From Pseudodesulfovibrio sediminis (GTDB taxonomy: Bacteria; Desulfobacterota; Desulfovibrionia; Desulfovibrionales; Desulfovibrionaceae), in the NCBI RefSeq assembly GCF_020886695.1, contig NZ_AP024485.1, forward strand, positions 2,551,001 to 2,615,000: a stretch of 64,000 bases of DNA, in the 5' to 3' direction. Shown here piece by piece: positions 7,857 to 16,513 of the stretch. Made by a program: the position numbers and the translations under genes. The notes below the pieces were generated by a model. It made no database searches. It saw nothing but the letters and a program-made list of their open reading frames with translations, and was not told the DNA's origin. The number at the start of each line of letters is the position of its first letter. The first letter of the stretch is position 1.

Positions 7857-9317
7857 ATGGCTCATAAAGTACTGATACCCCGACTCAATCCCAACGAGGA
7901 TGAAGTGCTTGTCGTAGAAACTCTTGTGGACGGTGATCGTGTCGAAGTTGGTGATGAACTCTTTGTGGTGGAATCAACCAAAGCTGCCATGTCTGTTGAG
8001 AGCGACTTTGCTGGTTTCGTGCGTGGTCTGGCTATTGAAACGGGTGAGTACGCGCACGTTGGCAGCATTGCCTTATTCATAACAGCAACGCCCGATGAGT
8101 CTTATTTAGACGAAGATTCGCCCACGCAGACCCCGTCAGATGAACCAAAGAAGTCGACGGCAAAGAGCCGTTTGCTCGCCAAGAAGCGGTCTCGATCGAC
8201 ACGAGGAAAAAAACAGAAGGTCGGAGCAGTGACGGATGTTGCTCTTGCTGCTGATCTGGACTGGGTCCGTTCGGCCAAGGGAGAACTCGGTGAACTTGCT
8301 CTTGCTGAAGAGTATAGGGATTACACTGAGGACACTCGTTGGGATAATGCGGGATGTTGCAGCATAGGAGAAGGTGTCACTTTCGGTGCCGGGAGTATGG
8401 TTCGCGCCAAACGGCTGGTCATTAAGGATGGAGTGTCCATTGGCCCCAATACCTTCATTGAAGGGGATGACATTTTTCTGGGAGAATTCGTCAAGGTAGG
8501 CAAAAATACAAGCATGGTGAGTGTGGATATTATCTTGGGTGCTGGGGCCTATGTCGGACATGAGGTTGAAGTGGACCTCAGTGGTGGGCGTTCAGGTGAA
8601 TCCAGATTCTGGGGCGGGCCAGCTTCACTGATTTCCCCTCGATGTTATGTGAATACGGCTCGGGAGGTCGTTCTTGAAACAGAGTCTGCCCTGAGTCCGG
8701 GAGTGAGCGTTTTCACTCATCGTTTCTGGCAGTCTGTGCTGGATGGGTATGACGCCCTGTTCGCAGGGGTTCGCCTGTGTGAGAAATCCTGGGTCGGTTC
8801 GGGATGCCAGGTGCTGCCTGGAGTCGTGGTCGGTCATGGAGCTGTTGTCATGTCCGGTTCAACCGTTGTGGATCAGATTCCCCCTGCCACGCTGTGCGGT
8901 GGTGTGCCGGCAACCGTCATCCGCAAGTCGGTGAAAAGAGACCTTTCTCAAGAGGACAAGGTTCAGGTGCTGGAGTCCATTTTAGATGAATTCTCCACGG
9001 TCTTGAAATTCAAGGGATGTGAGGTCGGCATGTTGATCACTGGCAAAGGGATAGCAGTAACAACGCCGGACACTGTTGAACGACAGATTGTTATTTGTAC
9101 TGATTCTTCTTTAGAGGGGATATTGCCCGGGAGCATTGTGCTGAGTTTAAACGGTTTTCTGCCTGAAATGACCGAGGTCTATATTTTTGATCTCGTGGGC
9201 GGTGTGGTCCGAGGGGATGAAGACAGGCTGGTTCATGAAGTGCGTAACTTCTTGCGTCGGAAAGGTATCCGTTTTCAGCCGTATGCATGGGATGCAGATT
9301 ACCGACGCGGCCTGTAG
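7857..9317 (+). CDS. Fusion of lipoyl domain, hexapeptide-repeat acyltransferase and unknown C-terminal domain
   Basis: A 486-residue fusion from the ATG at 7857 (AAGGA 8 bp upstream; an in-frame ATG at 7815 overlaps E1-beta and is less likely). Residues 1-75 form a lipoyl domain with the modified Lys in VVESTKAAMSVES (Lys42). Residues 76-140 are a Ser/Lys/Pro-rich linker resembling the swinging-arm linkers of E2. Residues 160-360 are a left-handed beta-helix acyltransferase with hexapeptide repeats (SIGEGVTFGAG, VSIGPNTFI, WVGSGCQVLPGV) and a candidate catalytic His288 in VFTHRFW. Residues 360-486 are not recognised. The usual E2 CoA-acyltransferase domain and its HxxxDG motif are absent. 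I infer that the acyl group passes from the lipoyl arm to a sugar amine or hydroxyl instead of to CoA. Confidence 0.85.
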   Translation: MAHKVLIPRLNPNEDEVLVVETLVDGDRVEVGDELFVVESTKAAMSVESDFAGFVRGLAIETGEYAHVGSIALFITATPDESYLDEDSPTQTPSDEPKKSTAKSRLLAKKRSRSTRGKKQKVGAVTDVALAADLDWVRSAKGELGELALAEEYRDYTEDTRWDNAGCCSIGEGVTFGAGSMVRAKRLVIKDGVSIGPNTFIEGDDIFLGEFVKVGKNTSMVSVDIILGAGAYVGHEVEVDLSGGRSGESRFWGGPASLISPRCYVNTAREVVLETESALSPGVSVFTHRFWQSVLDGYDALFAGVRLCEKSWVGSGCQVLPGVVVGHGAVVMSGSTVVDQIPPATLCGGVPATVIRKSVKRDLSQEDKVQVLESILDEFSTVLKFKGCEVGMLITGKGIAVTTPDTVERQIVICTDSSLEGILPGSIVLSLNGFLPEMTEVYIFDLVGGVVRGDEDRLVHEVRNFLRRKGIRFQPYAWDADYRRGL

Positions 9318-9329
9318 AGGGGAATCCTT

Positions 9330-10136
9330 ATGTCAGCTATCACTTTAGCCCTGCAGGGCATAGTGGCCCCGGAACTCAGAGACTATGGAGTCCGTATTCC
9401 GTATGCGGCCAAAACGTTTGGTCACCTTGTCGACGGACTGGAAATTGGTATGCATGCCCATATGGCCCCCAATATTGCCCAGAGGATTCTCCGTCCTGAT
9501 GTGAAGAAAACCTTGCGAGAATTTTCGCGCAACTCGTTGCATTTTGCTGCTCATCCAGATCATCCCGTGGACAGTGAAGTCCTTTCTTCGATTATCGGAC
9601 TGAGCTCAAGTCTGTATGAAGAAGGGCTTATCCATACCGTGAGCTTCCATCTGGACATGCAGCCTTTTCTGGATACCATTCGGCAATCTCTCCCTTTAGA
9701 GCTGAGAGTGCTTTTTGAGAATCTAGACGGGAGGAGTACAGCCTTCAACACGCTTGAGGCGATGGTCCAAGCCGTGCGAGATTTTCCTGGTTGGGGCGTA
9801 TTGCTGGATGTGGCTCATGTTCTTGAAATGCAGGAGCATACTGGTCAGTCCGTGCAGGATTTTTTCTCTGCTCTGGGTGACTCCATTCGTCAAATTCATT
9901 TTTCTATGCCGGGACATCTTTACGAGAAAGATGATCTCTGGCCCGGTTTTGAAGCCATGCACAGTTTTGCTTTCCTGGGTGGTGAGGCTGCGTTTGGGGC
10001 CTATCAATCTGTGGATCTTCTGTCCATTGAACACATCACGCTGGAGGGGGTGATCCCCCCGAATCATGAGGACTATGTCGCTCGGGAAATCGAGTACCTC
10101 AAGAGTCTCCGGCCTTCCTCCAAGTCCTTATCCTGA
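9330..10136 (+). CDS. Xylose-isomerase-like TIM-barrel protein
   Basis: A 268-residue protein of the sugar-phosphate isomerase/epimerase (AP endonuclease 2-like) TIM-barrel superfamily. Metal-site-type residues fall at strand ends: VLFENLDG, GVLLDVAHVL, QIHFSMPGH and SIEHITLEG. The ATG has GAGGGG upstream and lies 12 bp after the acyltransferase fusion, so it belongs to the same operon. It probably isomerises or epimerises a sugar intermediate, but the substrate is unknown. Its last 9 bp overlap the end of the convergent gene at 10128. Confidence 0.72.
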   Translation: MSAITLALQGIVAPELRDYGVRIPYAAKTFGHLVDGLEIGMHAHMAPNIAQRILRPDVKKTLREFSRNSLHFAAHPDHPVDSEVLSSIIGLSSSLYEEGLIHTVSFHLDMQPFLDTIRQSLPLELRVLFENLDGRSTAFNTLEAMVQAVRDFPGWGVLLDVAHVLEMQEHTGQSVQDFFSALGDSIRQIHFSMPGHLYEKDDLWPGFEAMHSFAFLGGEAAFGAYQSVDLLSIEHITLEGVIPPNHEDYVAREIEYLKSLRPSSKSLS

Positions 10137-11126
10137 AGTCGAAAACACCCTGACCTTAGGGTCTTGAAGGTCCAATATGGCCAGAAGGCCACTGCGGCTT
10201 GTTGTTGGTGAGAGGCTCTGCACATTGATTGTTTTGTGCGCTGAGTTCAATTGTATTGTTGAGTTCGGATCGCCAGTGGCATCGCAGGAGTAGAGCCGGT
10301 TTTGCATGGCGATAACAATACAACCATTTATGGTGCCAGCACCCCGGCACTCATGGGAAAAAACCGTGCGTTTCCAAGGCCTGAAGTCTGTTGACTCAAG
10401 GCGTTCGATAATAGGGAAAAAATGGTCAGTCAGGAACAGGTTGCCCTTCCACACAACGAACTGGCGAGGCCAGAGGAGCACACTGCTTGGATGGATGACG
10501 GCTCGTGCGTGCGGTGCATTGAGGTCAATGGAACAGATCGTTCGCCTGGTAGTGCTGTCGTTTTGGAGGATGAGGTAGAGGCGATTTTGGTGACGGGCAA
10601 AATTGATGAGGTGTCGAGCCTCTTTTCTATCGGGTAACTGCTGTTCAAGATCGAGTGACACATGCTCTTTGAATGTGGTGTCTATGGCAATTATCTTGCG
10701 ACCTGCGTCTCCGGCAATCCAGAGGATATCTTCGTCAGGCCAGAGGTGGGCAGAACGAAGCCAATCCCCATTCATTTCGTGGAGGAGCTCCTCTTTTTCA
10801 AAAAAGTGAAGGACTGGGTCGTTCAATTCTGTGACAGCGAGGATGTCGCTGCCGGAAATCCACGCTAGGTTCACAGGTGTTTTGAGTATTCCCTGCCCGT
10901 AAATTCCTGCAGGTTCCCAGCCAACGCTATTGACCGGTAAAGTGGCAAGGTAGTCCTCGCCCACAGAGTGAATCCTCTGTACCATCATTTTCCATATGTC
11001 ACTATGGACAAACCCGGCTCTTGCCGTGTGATCAGGTAATGACTGAGCCAGTGCCTGATATGTATCAAGGCAATAATTACTGTCACTGTCGGGCGAGGTG
11101 AGATTATTCATTGACCCTTCGTTCAT
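10128..11126 (-). CDS. Uncharacterised protein, possibly beta-propeller
   Basis: I do not recognise this 332-residue protein. After about 50 polar residues it shows repeated beta-rich segments spaced about 40-50 residues apart (VNLAWISGSDILAV, LWPDEDILWIAGDAG, FARHQNRLYLILQND, FVVWKGNLFLTDHFF), which suggests an NHL- or Kelch-like propeller. There is no signal peptide. The start overlaps the end of the NeuA-like gene by 23 bp; an ATG at 11111 would shorten it by five residues and reduce this. It is last in the leftward glycan unit, so a role in glycan transfer or recognition is possible but not shown. Confidence 0.6.
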   Translation of the reverse strand: MNEGSMNNLTSPDSDSNYCLDTYQALAQSLPDHTARAGFVHSDIWKMMVQRIHSVGEDYLATLPVNSVGWEPAGIYGQGILKTPVNLAWISGSDILAVTELNDPVLHFFEKEELLHEMNGDWLRSAHLWPDEDILWIAGDAGRKIIAIDTTFKEHVSLDLEQQLPDRKEARHLINFARHQNRLYLILQNDSTTRRTICSIDLNAPHARAVIHPSSVLLWPRQFVVWKGNLFLTDHFFPIIERLESTDFRPWKRTVFSHECRGAGTINGCIVIAMQNRLYSCDATGDPNSTIQLNSAHKTINVQSLSPTTSRSGLLAILDLQDPKVRVFSTSG

Positions 11127-12042
11127 CGAGTATGTCCATCCTGAGTATATCTATTGAGTTCTGGACAAGGAGCGCCTCCTCTTCATGGAGAACGACACCT
11201 CTCGAATTTGTCCTGTCTTGATGCAGCAAGGCTTCCAATCGTCCTATTTTTATATGCTCTGTTTTTTTGAAGACTTGAGGAAAAGCCTGTCGGCCCCAGA
11301 TCTTTTTTCCGTTGTGATCCAGCGTAAGGCATTTGGCGTTGTCACGACTCCAGAGTCCACACTCGGGTTCATAATGATTTTCTGCATGATACTGTCCGCC
11401 ATGGATTTCCTTTTTGATTATGCAGTGCAGGGTTGAATGGGGTTCAAGATTGAACGGAAGCGTTGTCTTGAGTACGCCATTGGTGATCGGTGCATCGAGC
11501 CTTTCAAATCCATGGGATGTTGTCGCCAACAGGGTGGCAACGCCGTGTTGATTCTGTTCAAGTACGGTCTGGCAGACACGGTTCTTTTTCCGGTCAAGAG
11601 CCTCCTCGGGAAGCGGCTTCACATTTTCGATTATATGAAATTTCCTGAACTGGCAGGGATGGTCGCTTGGCTCTACACACGATGTAATGAGTGTGTCTGG
11701 TGCATCTTTCAGCAATGAAATCCCTTCTTCGATCGAAGACGGTGAAATGTGAGGGGCGAAACCGGAGAGAAGTACAAAAATATCGTCCTCTGCACCCAGC
11801 TGTTGCGCTGCGGCTTTGATTGTTGAGCCTTTCCCCACACAGCCGATAACCGAGAGGAAGGGGAGGCCCAAGTCCGTCAGAATTTTCTGGCTCTTGACTG
11901 AAGTCGCCAGAAAATTGACCGTGTGCTCATGTGGGATATGGCTCAAAAGTGTGTGGAGGTGGGGGAGTGCGATGTTGCAATACTCCCGGCTCCATGAGCA
12001 GCTCTCGTTGTAGCTATCTGTTATTAGGATTTGTATCGGCAT
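11104..12042 (-). CDS. Degenerate cytidylyltransferase-like protein
   Basis: A 312-residue protein from the ATG at 12042 (an in-frame ATG at 12090 would overlap neuA by 37 bp). The middle (DDIFVLLSGFAPHISPSSIE, then LITSCVEPSDHPCQF) resembles the core and substrate side of NeuA-type GT-A cytidylyltransferases. The N-terminal IPARGGSK nucleotide loop is missing and replaced by ITDSYNESCSW. It lies 11 bp after neuA in the same unit. It may be a catalytically changed paralogue, an accessory subunit or a different nucleotidyltransferase. Assignment rests on weak similarity read by eye. Confidence 0.55.
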   Translation of the reverse strand: MPIQILITDSYNESCSWSREYCNIALPHLHTLLSHIPHEHTVNFLATSVKSQKILTDLGLPFLSVIGCVGKGSTIKAAAQQLGAEDDIFVLLSGFAPHISPSSIEEGISLLKDAPDTLITSCVEPSDHPCQFRKFHIIENVKPLPEEALDRKKNRVCQTVLEQNQHGVATLLATTSHGFERLDAPITNGVLKTTLPFNLEPHSTLHCIIKKEIHGGQYHAENHYEPECGLWSRDNAKCLTLDHNGKKIWGRQAFPQVFKKTEHIKIGRLEALLHQDRTNSRGVVLHEEEALLVQNSIDILRMDILDERRVNE

Positions 12043-12053
12043 GGCGCTGTCAA

Positions 12054-12740
12054 TCAAGCTGCTTTTTCGAAGTTGTTGAGTCCGCGGCAAATGATCCTTT
12101 CTGCAAGCTCCATGTCGTGTTGTGTGTCGATATCAACCCATTCGATGGGATGTTGTAAAATATGGAAATACGGACTGTTGTGGACTTTGGGCTTCTGGCC
12201 GAAGAAGTATCCGTAACTCCTGTACCAACGACCAGAGGGTGTTTTTATCTGATTTTGGGGCACGATCGGCGTCAACTGCCCGTTGAAATCACGGCTTACG
12301 TAGTCAGAATATCCAGCCACGGTTTCCCGGGCGGTGAAGACAGGACTCATCCCCTCCTTGCCTTTGCTCACCAGTTCGGCAACGAGCCTGGGATTCCTGA
12401 ACGGGTGGGTCGGATAGAGAGTGGCGTAAAAGTCTGGATAGTAGTTGTCCTCTCCAAGCTTGAGTAAAAGATGGTTTACTGCGCTCGTCGTAGATTCCTT
12501 GTCGCCTGCCAGTTCTTGCGGGCGCAGGAACGGAATTTCAGCACCGTACGCAACGGCAACTTCGGCGATTTCTGGATCTTCGGTTGAGACTATGATCCGG
12601 TCAAAACAGCCGGCCTCTTGTGCTGTAAGGATGGCGTGGGCTACCAGTGGGATGCCGCCCAGAAGGCGGATGTTCTTCCTGGGCAGCCCCTTGGAGTTTC
12701 CCCGTGCAGGAATGATGGCGAGAGCCTTGAAGTTATCCAT
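12054..12740 (-). CDS. neuA: CMP-N-acylneuraminate cytidylyltransferase
   Basis: A 228-residue CMP-nonulosonate synthetase. It has the intact N-terminal loop IIPARGNSKGLPRKN, the FDRIIVSTEDPEIAEVA block, TLYPTHPFRNP (donor/acceptor site region) and IEWVDIDTQHDMELAE at the C-terminus. It converts a nonulosonic acid plus CTP to the CMP-activated donor used by glycosyltransferases. The start overlaps the 3' end of the WecB-type gene by 8 bp. It differs clearly from the other homologue at 2094-2780, suggesting that two distinct nonulosonic acids are activated in this island. Confidence 0.88.
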   Translation of the reverse strand: MDNFKALAIIPARGNSKGLPRKNIRLLGGIPLVAHAILTAQEAGCFDRIIVSTEDPEIAEVAVAYGAEIPFLRPQELAGDKESTTSAVNHLLLKLGEDNYYPDFYATLYPTHPFRNPRLVAELVSKGKEGMSPVFTARETVAGYSDYVSRDFNGQLTPIVPQNQIKTPSGRWYRSYGYFFGQKPKVHNSPYFHILQHPIEWVDIDTQHDMELAERIICRGLNNFEKAA

Positions 12741-13845
12741 TGTCTACTCTGTTGTTTGCAAATCGTTCGTTGAGATCAGTGACGATTCGTTGTGCTGTTT
12801 TGCCATCCCAGAACGTGGGAATTCTTGGTGTGGTAACACCTGACCCAAGAGCATCGTCTGCGGCGGAGGTGATGCTGTCCGGCTCCACAAGTCGGTTGGT
12901 TCCTTCAGTACAGGTGATTGGTCGTTCCGTGTTCGGGCGGATTGTCAGGCAGGGGATTCCGAGTATAGTGGTCTCTTCCTGCAAGCCGCCGGAGTCGGTG
13001 ATCACCAGGGCTGCCCTGTGCATGAGTGATGTGAAATCGAGATATCCCTGAGGGGGAATGATGTGGATAGAGCCATGTTGCTCAAGAGTGGGAAGCATTC
13101 CCATATTGTCGAGCTGCTGGCGGGTCCGCGGATGCAGCGGAAGAACGAGAGGCATTCGAACCGAAAGCTCCATGAGGGCATTGATGATGGCCTTGAGTCT
13201 TGTCGGGTCATCAACATTGCCGGGACGGTGGAGGGTGACCACACAATATGTGTCGGCTTCAATGTCGAATTGTTCCCAGGCCCTCCGGCTTTGGATGGCT
13301 GGCATCATTGTGTTCAGGGAGTCGATCATGCAGTTCCCGACAAACGAAATGCGATTGGGCTCAACACCTTCTTGCAGAAGGTTTTCGGATGCATCTTCTG
13401 ATGGCGTCCAGCAGATGGATGAGATGGCATCCGTGAGCACTCTGTTGATTTCTTCTGGCATCGTCTTGTCCCGACTGCGCAGTCCTGCTTCGAGATGGGC
13501 AACGGGGATATGCATTTTTACGGAGGTCAATGCACACGCCAGAGTCGAGTTGACGTCACCAGGAACCACAACCACATCCGGGGTCTGCTCAAGCAGGTAC
13601 TTCTCATAAGCCACCATAACGGCAGCGGTCTGCGTAGCGTGGCTGCCGGAACCCGTTTGGAGGTTTACACTTGGCTCAGGAAGCTTGAGCTCATCGAAAA
13701 AGAGCTGGGACATGCTATAATCGTAATGTTGGCCAGTGTGCACGAGTTTTACGGTATAGTCGTTTTCACTGGACAGAGCATGCCAGAGAGGGGCTACTTT
13801 CATGAAGTTGGGCCTTGTGGCCGCGATTAAATGGATTGTCTTCAT
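12733..13845 (-). CDS. wecB: UDP-N-acetylglucosamine 2-epimerase, non-hydrolysing type
   Basis: A 370-residue GT-B-fold epimerase interconverting UDP-GlcNAc and UDP-ManNAc. Catalytic-site motifs of the WecB family are present: VPGDVNST, HLEAGLRSRD, PEEINRVLTD, TLHRPGNVDDP and TDSGGLQEE. These favour the non-hydrolysing WecB class over hydrolysing NeuC. The ATG overlaps the GT4 stop by 4 bp (ATGA). It may supply a ManNAc-type precursor to the nonulosonate genes or to another surface sugar. Confidence 0.9.
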   Translation of the reverse strand: MKTIHLIAATRPNFMKVAPLWHALSSENDYTVKLVHTGQHYDYSMSQLFFDELKLPEPSVNLQTGSGSHATQTAAVMVAYEKYLLEQTPDVVVVPGDVNSTLACALTSVKMHIPVAHLEAGLRSRDKTMPEEINRVLTDAISSICWTPSEDASENLLQEGVEPNRISFVGNCMIDSLNTMMPAIQSRRAWEQFDIEADTYCVVTLHRPGNVDDPTRLKAIINALMELSVRMPLVLPLHPRTRQQLDNMGMLPTLEQHGSIHIIPPQGYLDFTSLMHRAALVITDSGGLQEETTILGIPCLTIRPNTERPITCTEGTNRLVEPDSITSAADDALGSGVTTPRIPTFWDGKTAQRIVTDLNERFANNRVDNG

Positions 13846-15071
13846 ACCAGCTCTCTTTCCAACGCAGCGTATGTTTCAACCAAACGGGTGGCATCATGTT
13901 TCCAGGCATAGGGACCGGTTGCTGCGGCGAATCCATTTTCCGCTTTGTGCATCGCTTCTTCCTCATGGGAATGGATGTGAGCGAGCTGTGCCGCGAAGTC
14001 CGCTGCATTGTTGGCTTTGAATAGATAGCCTGAATTGGTTTCTTCAAGAATGCGTTTGAGCGGTCGGCAGTCACTCGCGAGAATGGGCCTTTTGCATATC
14101 ATGTATTGAAAGAGCTTGTGTGGAACGGTGGTGTGCGTGTGCTCAAAGTCATTGTGTGGTACGAGACAAACCCGACTGGCGTGGATGTAGCTGTTTACCG
14201 TGTCAAACGGTTGCCAGTTAATGATTTCAACACTGTTACCGAGGCCCAGTGAATCAGCATAGTTTCGGATTCTGGCAGCGCTTTCGTCATTGGTCCCGAC
14301 AAAGGTCAGGTGGAAGTTCGGAATCAGTTTCGCGGCATGAGCAGCACCATCCAGGGCTGTATCCCAGCCTCTATGCGGTCCAATTCCGCCAATGTATGAA
14401 ACCATCCATTTATCTTTATATTTATCCAGGATGTTCTGGTCTGCCCTTTCGACCGGGAAGTCGAAAGTCGTTGTGTCTTCGGTATTGGAAACAGTCACAA
14501 TTCTTGCCTGATCAAGGCCATACTTCAACAATCGTTCAGCCCCTTCAGGGACCACTACCACCACGCGTTTACATTTTTCGACAGCCGCTTTCTCATGCCA
14601 TCTCCAGAGAGTGTAGTTGAACAGAATTGATGCTTTGAAGCGCATATATGGTGACAGATGAGATCGCCATGCCCGTTTGGCAGCCGGCATGTTTTCGTGA
14701 AAGTCTGCGACAACAGGGAGGCCACGGGGTATGGCGCAGTCCAGAACAAGGGGGAGATACGGAAAGTCATGGACATGTACGATGTCCGGTTTACATGTGT
14801 CGAGATAGTTTTCCACTACTGGCTTGACCCACGCCTCCCTCAGAGTGAAATTTGCCTTGCGACGTGCAAACCATGAGGGAGGGCCGCTGACATCTTCTCT
14901 CATGACATCAATTCCCGGCTCGAAAGTTTCGAATTTTTTCGAATGAGCACTCGTGGTCTTGGTGCAGATAGTGATTTTGTGCCCAGCCTCCACCAACGCA
15001 TGTGCCTCTTTGGATATGCGGATATCAGGAGGAAACCCGTTGTTACATAAGTGGATCATGGCAATATGCAT
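13842..15071 (-). CDS. Family 4 glycosyltransferase
   Basis: A GT-B glycosyltransferase of the GT4 type, 409 residues from the ATG at 15071. A longer reading frame begins with TTG at 15143, but that TTG lacks a ribosome site and sits inside a probable -35 box. The N-terminus MHIAMIHLCNNGFPPDIR and the acceptor-side RISKEAHAL match GT4 enzymes. The donor domain has YIGGIGPHRGWDTALDGAA and the region VPHKLFQYMICKRPILASDC, which resembles the EX7E zone with changed acidic residues. It is first in the leftward unit with wecB and neuA, so it probably builds the same surface glycan. Confidence 0.85.
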   Translation of the reverse strand: MHIAMIHLCNNGFPPDIRISKEAHALVEAGHKITICTKTTSAHSKKFETFEPGIDVMREDVSGPPSWFARRKANFTLREAWVKPVVENYLDTCKPDIVHVHDFPYLPLVLDCAIPRGLPVVADFHENMPAAKRAWRSHLSPYMRFKASILFNYTLWRWHEKAAVEKCKRVVVVVPEGAERLLKYGLDQARIVTVSNTEDTTTFDFPVERADQNILDKYKDKWMVSYIGGIGPHRGWDTALDGAAHAAKLIPNFHLTFVGTNDESAARIRNYADSLGLGNSVEIINWQPFDTVNSYIHASRVCLVPHNDFEHTHTTVPHKLFQYMICKRPILASDCRPLKRILEETNSGYLFKANNAADFAAQLAHIHSHEEEAMHKAENGFAAATGPYAWKHDATRLVETYAALERELV

Positions 15072-15114
15072 AATTGGCGTCCCGATTTGCGGCGTTTTAC
15101 TCGTTGTGTGAACA

Positions 15115-15143
15115 ATTTTCCCACTACTGAGTGAGGTTGTCAA
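15115..15143 (-). promoter_or_regulatory. Candidate sigma-70 promoter for the leftward glycan unit
   Basis: On the minus strand a perfect TTGACA (15143-15138) is followed after 17 bp by GAAAAT (15120-15115), placing transcription start about 37 bp before the ATG at 15071. The -10 box is weak (4 of 6). The 233-bp region up to 15377 is AT-rich and shows no gene. Confidence 0.45.
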
Positions 15144-15376
15144 AAGTCGGACAGAGCTGAGAATCTGTATCTATCTGTTTTTATGAGACTGTCTTGATTC
15201 TGGCCTTAGATGCTCATATCAGTATGTTTCTATGAAAAAAATATGCCAAAAGAATCTGTTTTGATGCTCTCTACTGTTTTTTCGGATGTTTTTCAAAAAT
15301 GTTTACCGGGTGAATAAAAAAATGCCTACCGTCAGAGATGTGGCCTTCGCTGAAAACTCTTGTTAAGTGTTAGTGT

Positions 15377-16402
15377 ATGGCCGATATCTCCTTCACCCAT
15401 CCTGAACCGCCTCCGGCATCATCGCGTGTCTGGCCTGTTTTCCTGCCCTTTGCCGGGTGCCCCTACAGGTGCCTTTTCTGTGCTCAGGACAAGCAGACAG
15501 GGCAGGGGACAGCCGAGCTTGCATCCATTTTTCGTGATCTGGAGCTGGATCTGGAGCAGGCCCGTGTCGCAGGGCGCGGCCCGTATGAACTCGCTTTTTA
15601 CGGCGGCACGTTCACGGCCCTGCCCGTTCCATGGCCCGAACGTTTTCTCGGGCTGGCTGTGCGTTTTCGGGAACAGGGGCTGGTGACGCGCGTGCGCTGC
15701 TCAACCCGGCCCGACTGTGTGGACGCGGCTTTGCTGTCGCGACTCAAGGCGCAGGGGCTTGATATGGTGGAGCTTGGTGTTCAGTCCTTTGACGATGCGA
15801 TCCTGCGCGCCTCCGGTCGGGGGTATGATGGAGTGACCGCTCGTCGCGGTTGTATGGCTGTGCAGGAATCCGGCATGGGGCTGGGCATCCAGCTTCTTCC
15901 CGGTCTGCCCGGAGACCGTCCCGGTGTTTTTCAGGAGGACGCCCGGCTGGCCGCCGCCCTCAAGCCCGAGGTCGCACGGCTGTATCCCTGTCTGGTGATC
16001 CGGGGCACGCCCTTGGCCGCAATGTGGGAACAGGGCGACTACGCCCCATGGACGCTTGATCGTACCCGAGAGGAACTGGCTCTGGGCCTTTTGTCGCTGT
16101 GGGACACGGGCGTTCGTGTCATTCGGCTCGGCCTGCCTCCCGAAGGTACCCTTGCCGAGCATATCCTTGCAGGGCCGTGGCATCCGGCTCTGGGGCAGTC
16201 GGTGCGGGGGCTGGCACTCCTTGAAATAGTCCGAACGCAGGTGGAAAATGCAGGTTTCACCCCCACGGCCATGGATGTACCGCGCCGCTATCAGGGGGAA
16301 CTGTTCGGCCATGCCAATGAGCTGGCCGAGAAGTATGCGGCCCTCGGTCTGGGGGCAGGCGCTGTCCGGTATGTGGACAGCACCGTATTCACTGTGCGTT
16401 GA
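15377..16402 (+). CDS. Elp3-like radical SAM protein
   Basis: A 341-residue radical SAM protein. Its SAM-cluster cysteines are Cys28, Cys32 and Cys35 in GCPYRCLFC, followed by the FYGGTFTALP glycine motif and MVELGVQSFDD, all typical of the Elp3/HemN-like subgroup. No acetyltransferase domain or SPASM cysteines follow. It is GC-rich like the housekeeping genes to its right and unlike the glycan island to its left. No Shine-Dalgarno sequence is obvious before the ATG. Its substrate is unknown. Confidence 0.82.
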   Translation: MADISFTHPEPPPASSRVWPVFLPFAGCPYRCLFCAQDKQTGQGTAELASIFRDLELDLEQARVAGRGPYELAFYGGTFTALPVPWPERFLGLAVRFREQGLVTRVRCSTRPDCVDAALLSRLKAQGLDMVELGVQSFDDAILRASGRGYDGVTARRGCMAVQESGMGLGIQLLPGLPGDRPGVFQEDARLAAALKPEVARLYPCLVIRGTPLAAMWEQGDYAPWTLDRTREELALGLLSLWDTGVRVIRLGLPPEGTLAEHILAGPWHPALGQSVRGLALLEIVRTQVENAGFTPTAMDVPRRYQGELFGHANELAEKYAALGLGAGAVRYVDSTVFTVR

Positions 16403-16513
16403 GTCGGATTTCCCTTTACCCTGGATTAAAAAGAGACTATCTCTTATGTTCAGCCCGTGCGCGGGCACTTCACCGAACTATATGACCTCAAGTCGAGGAG
16501 CTAACTACACAGA

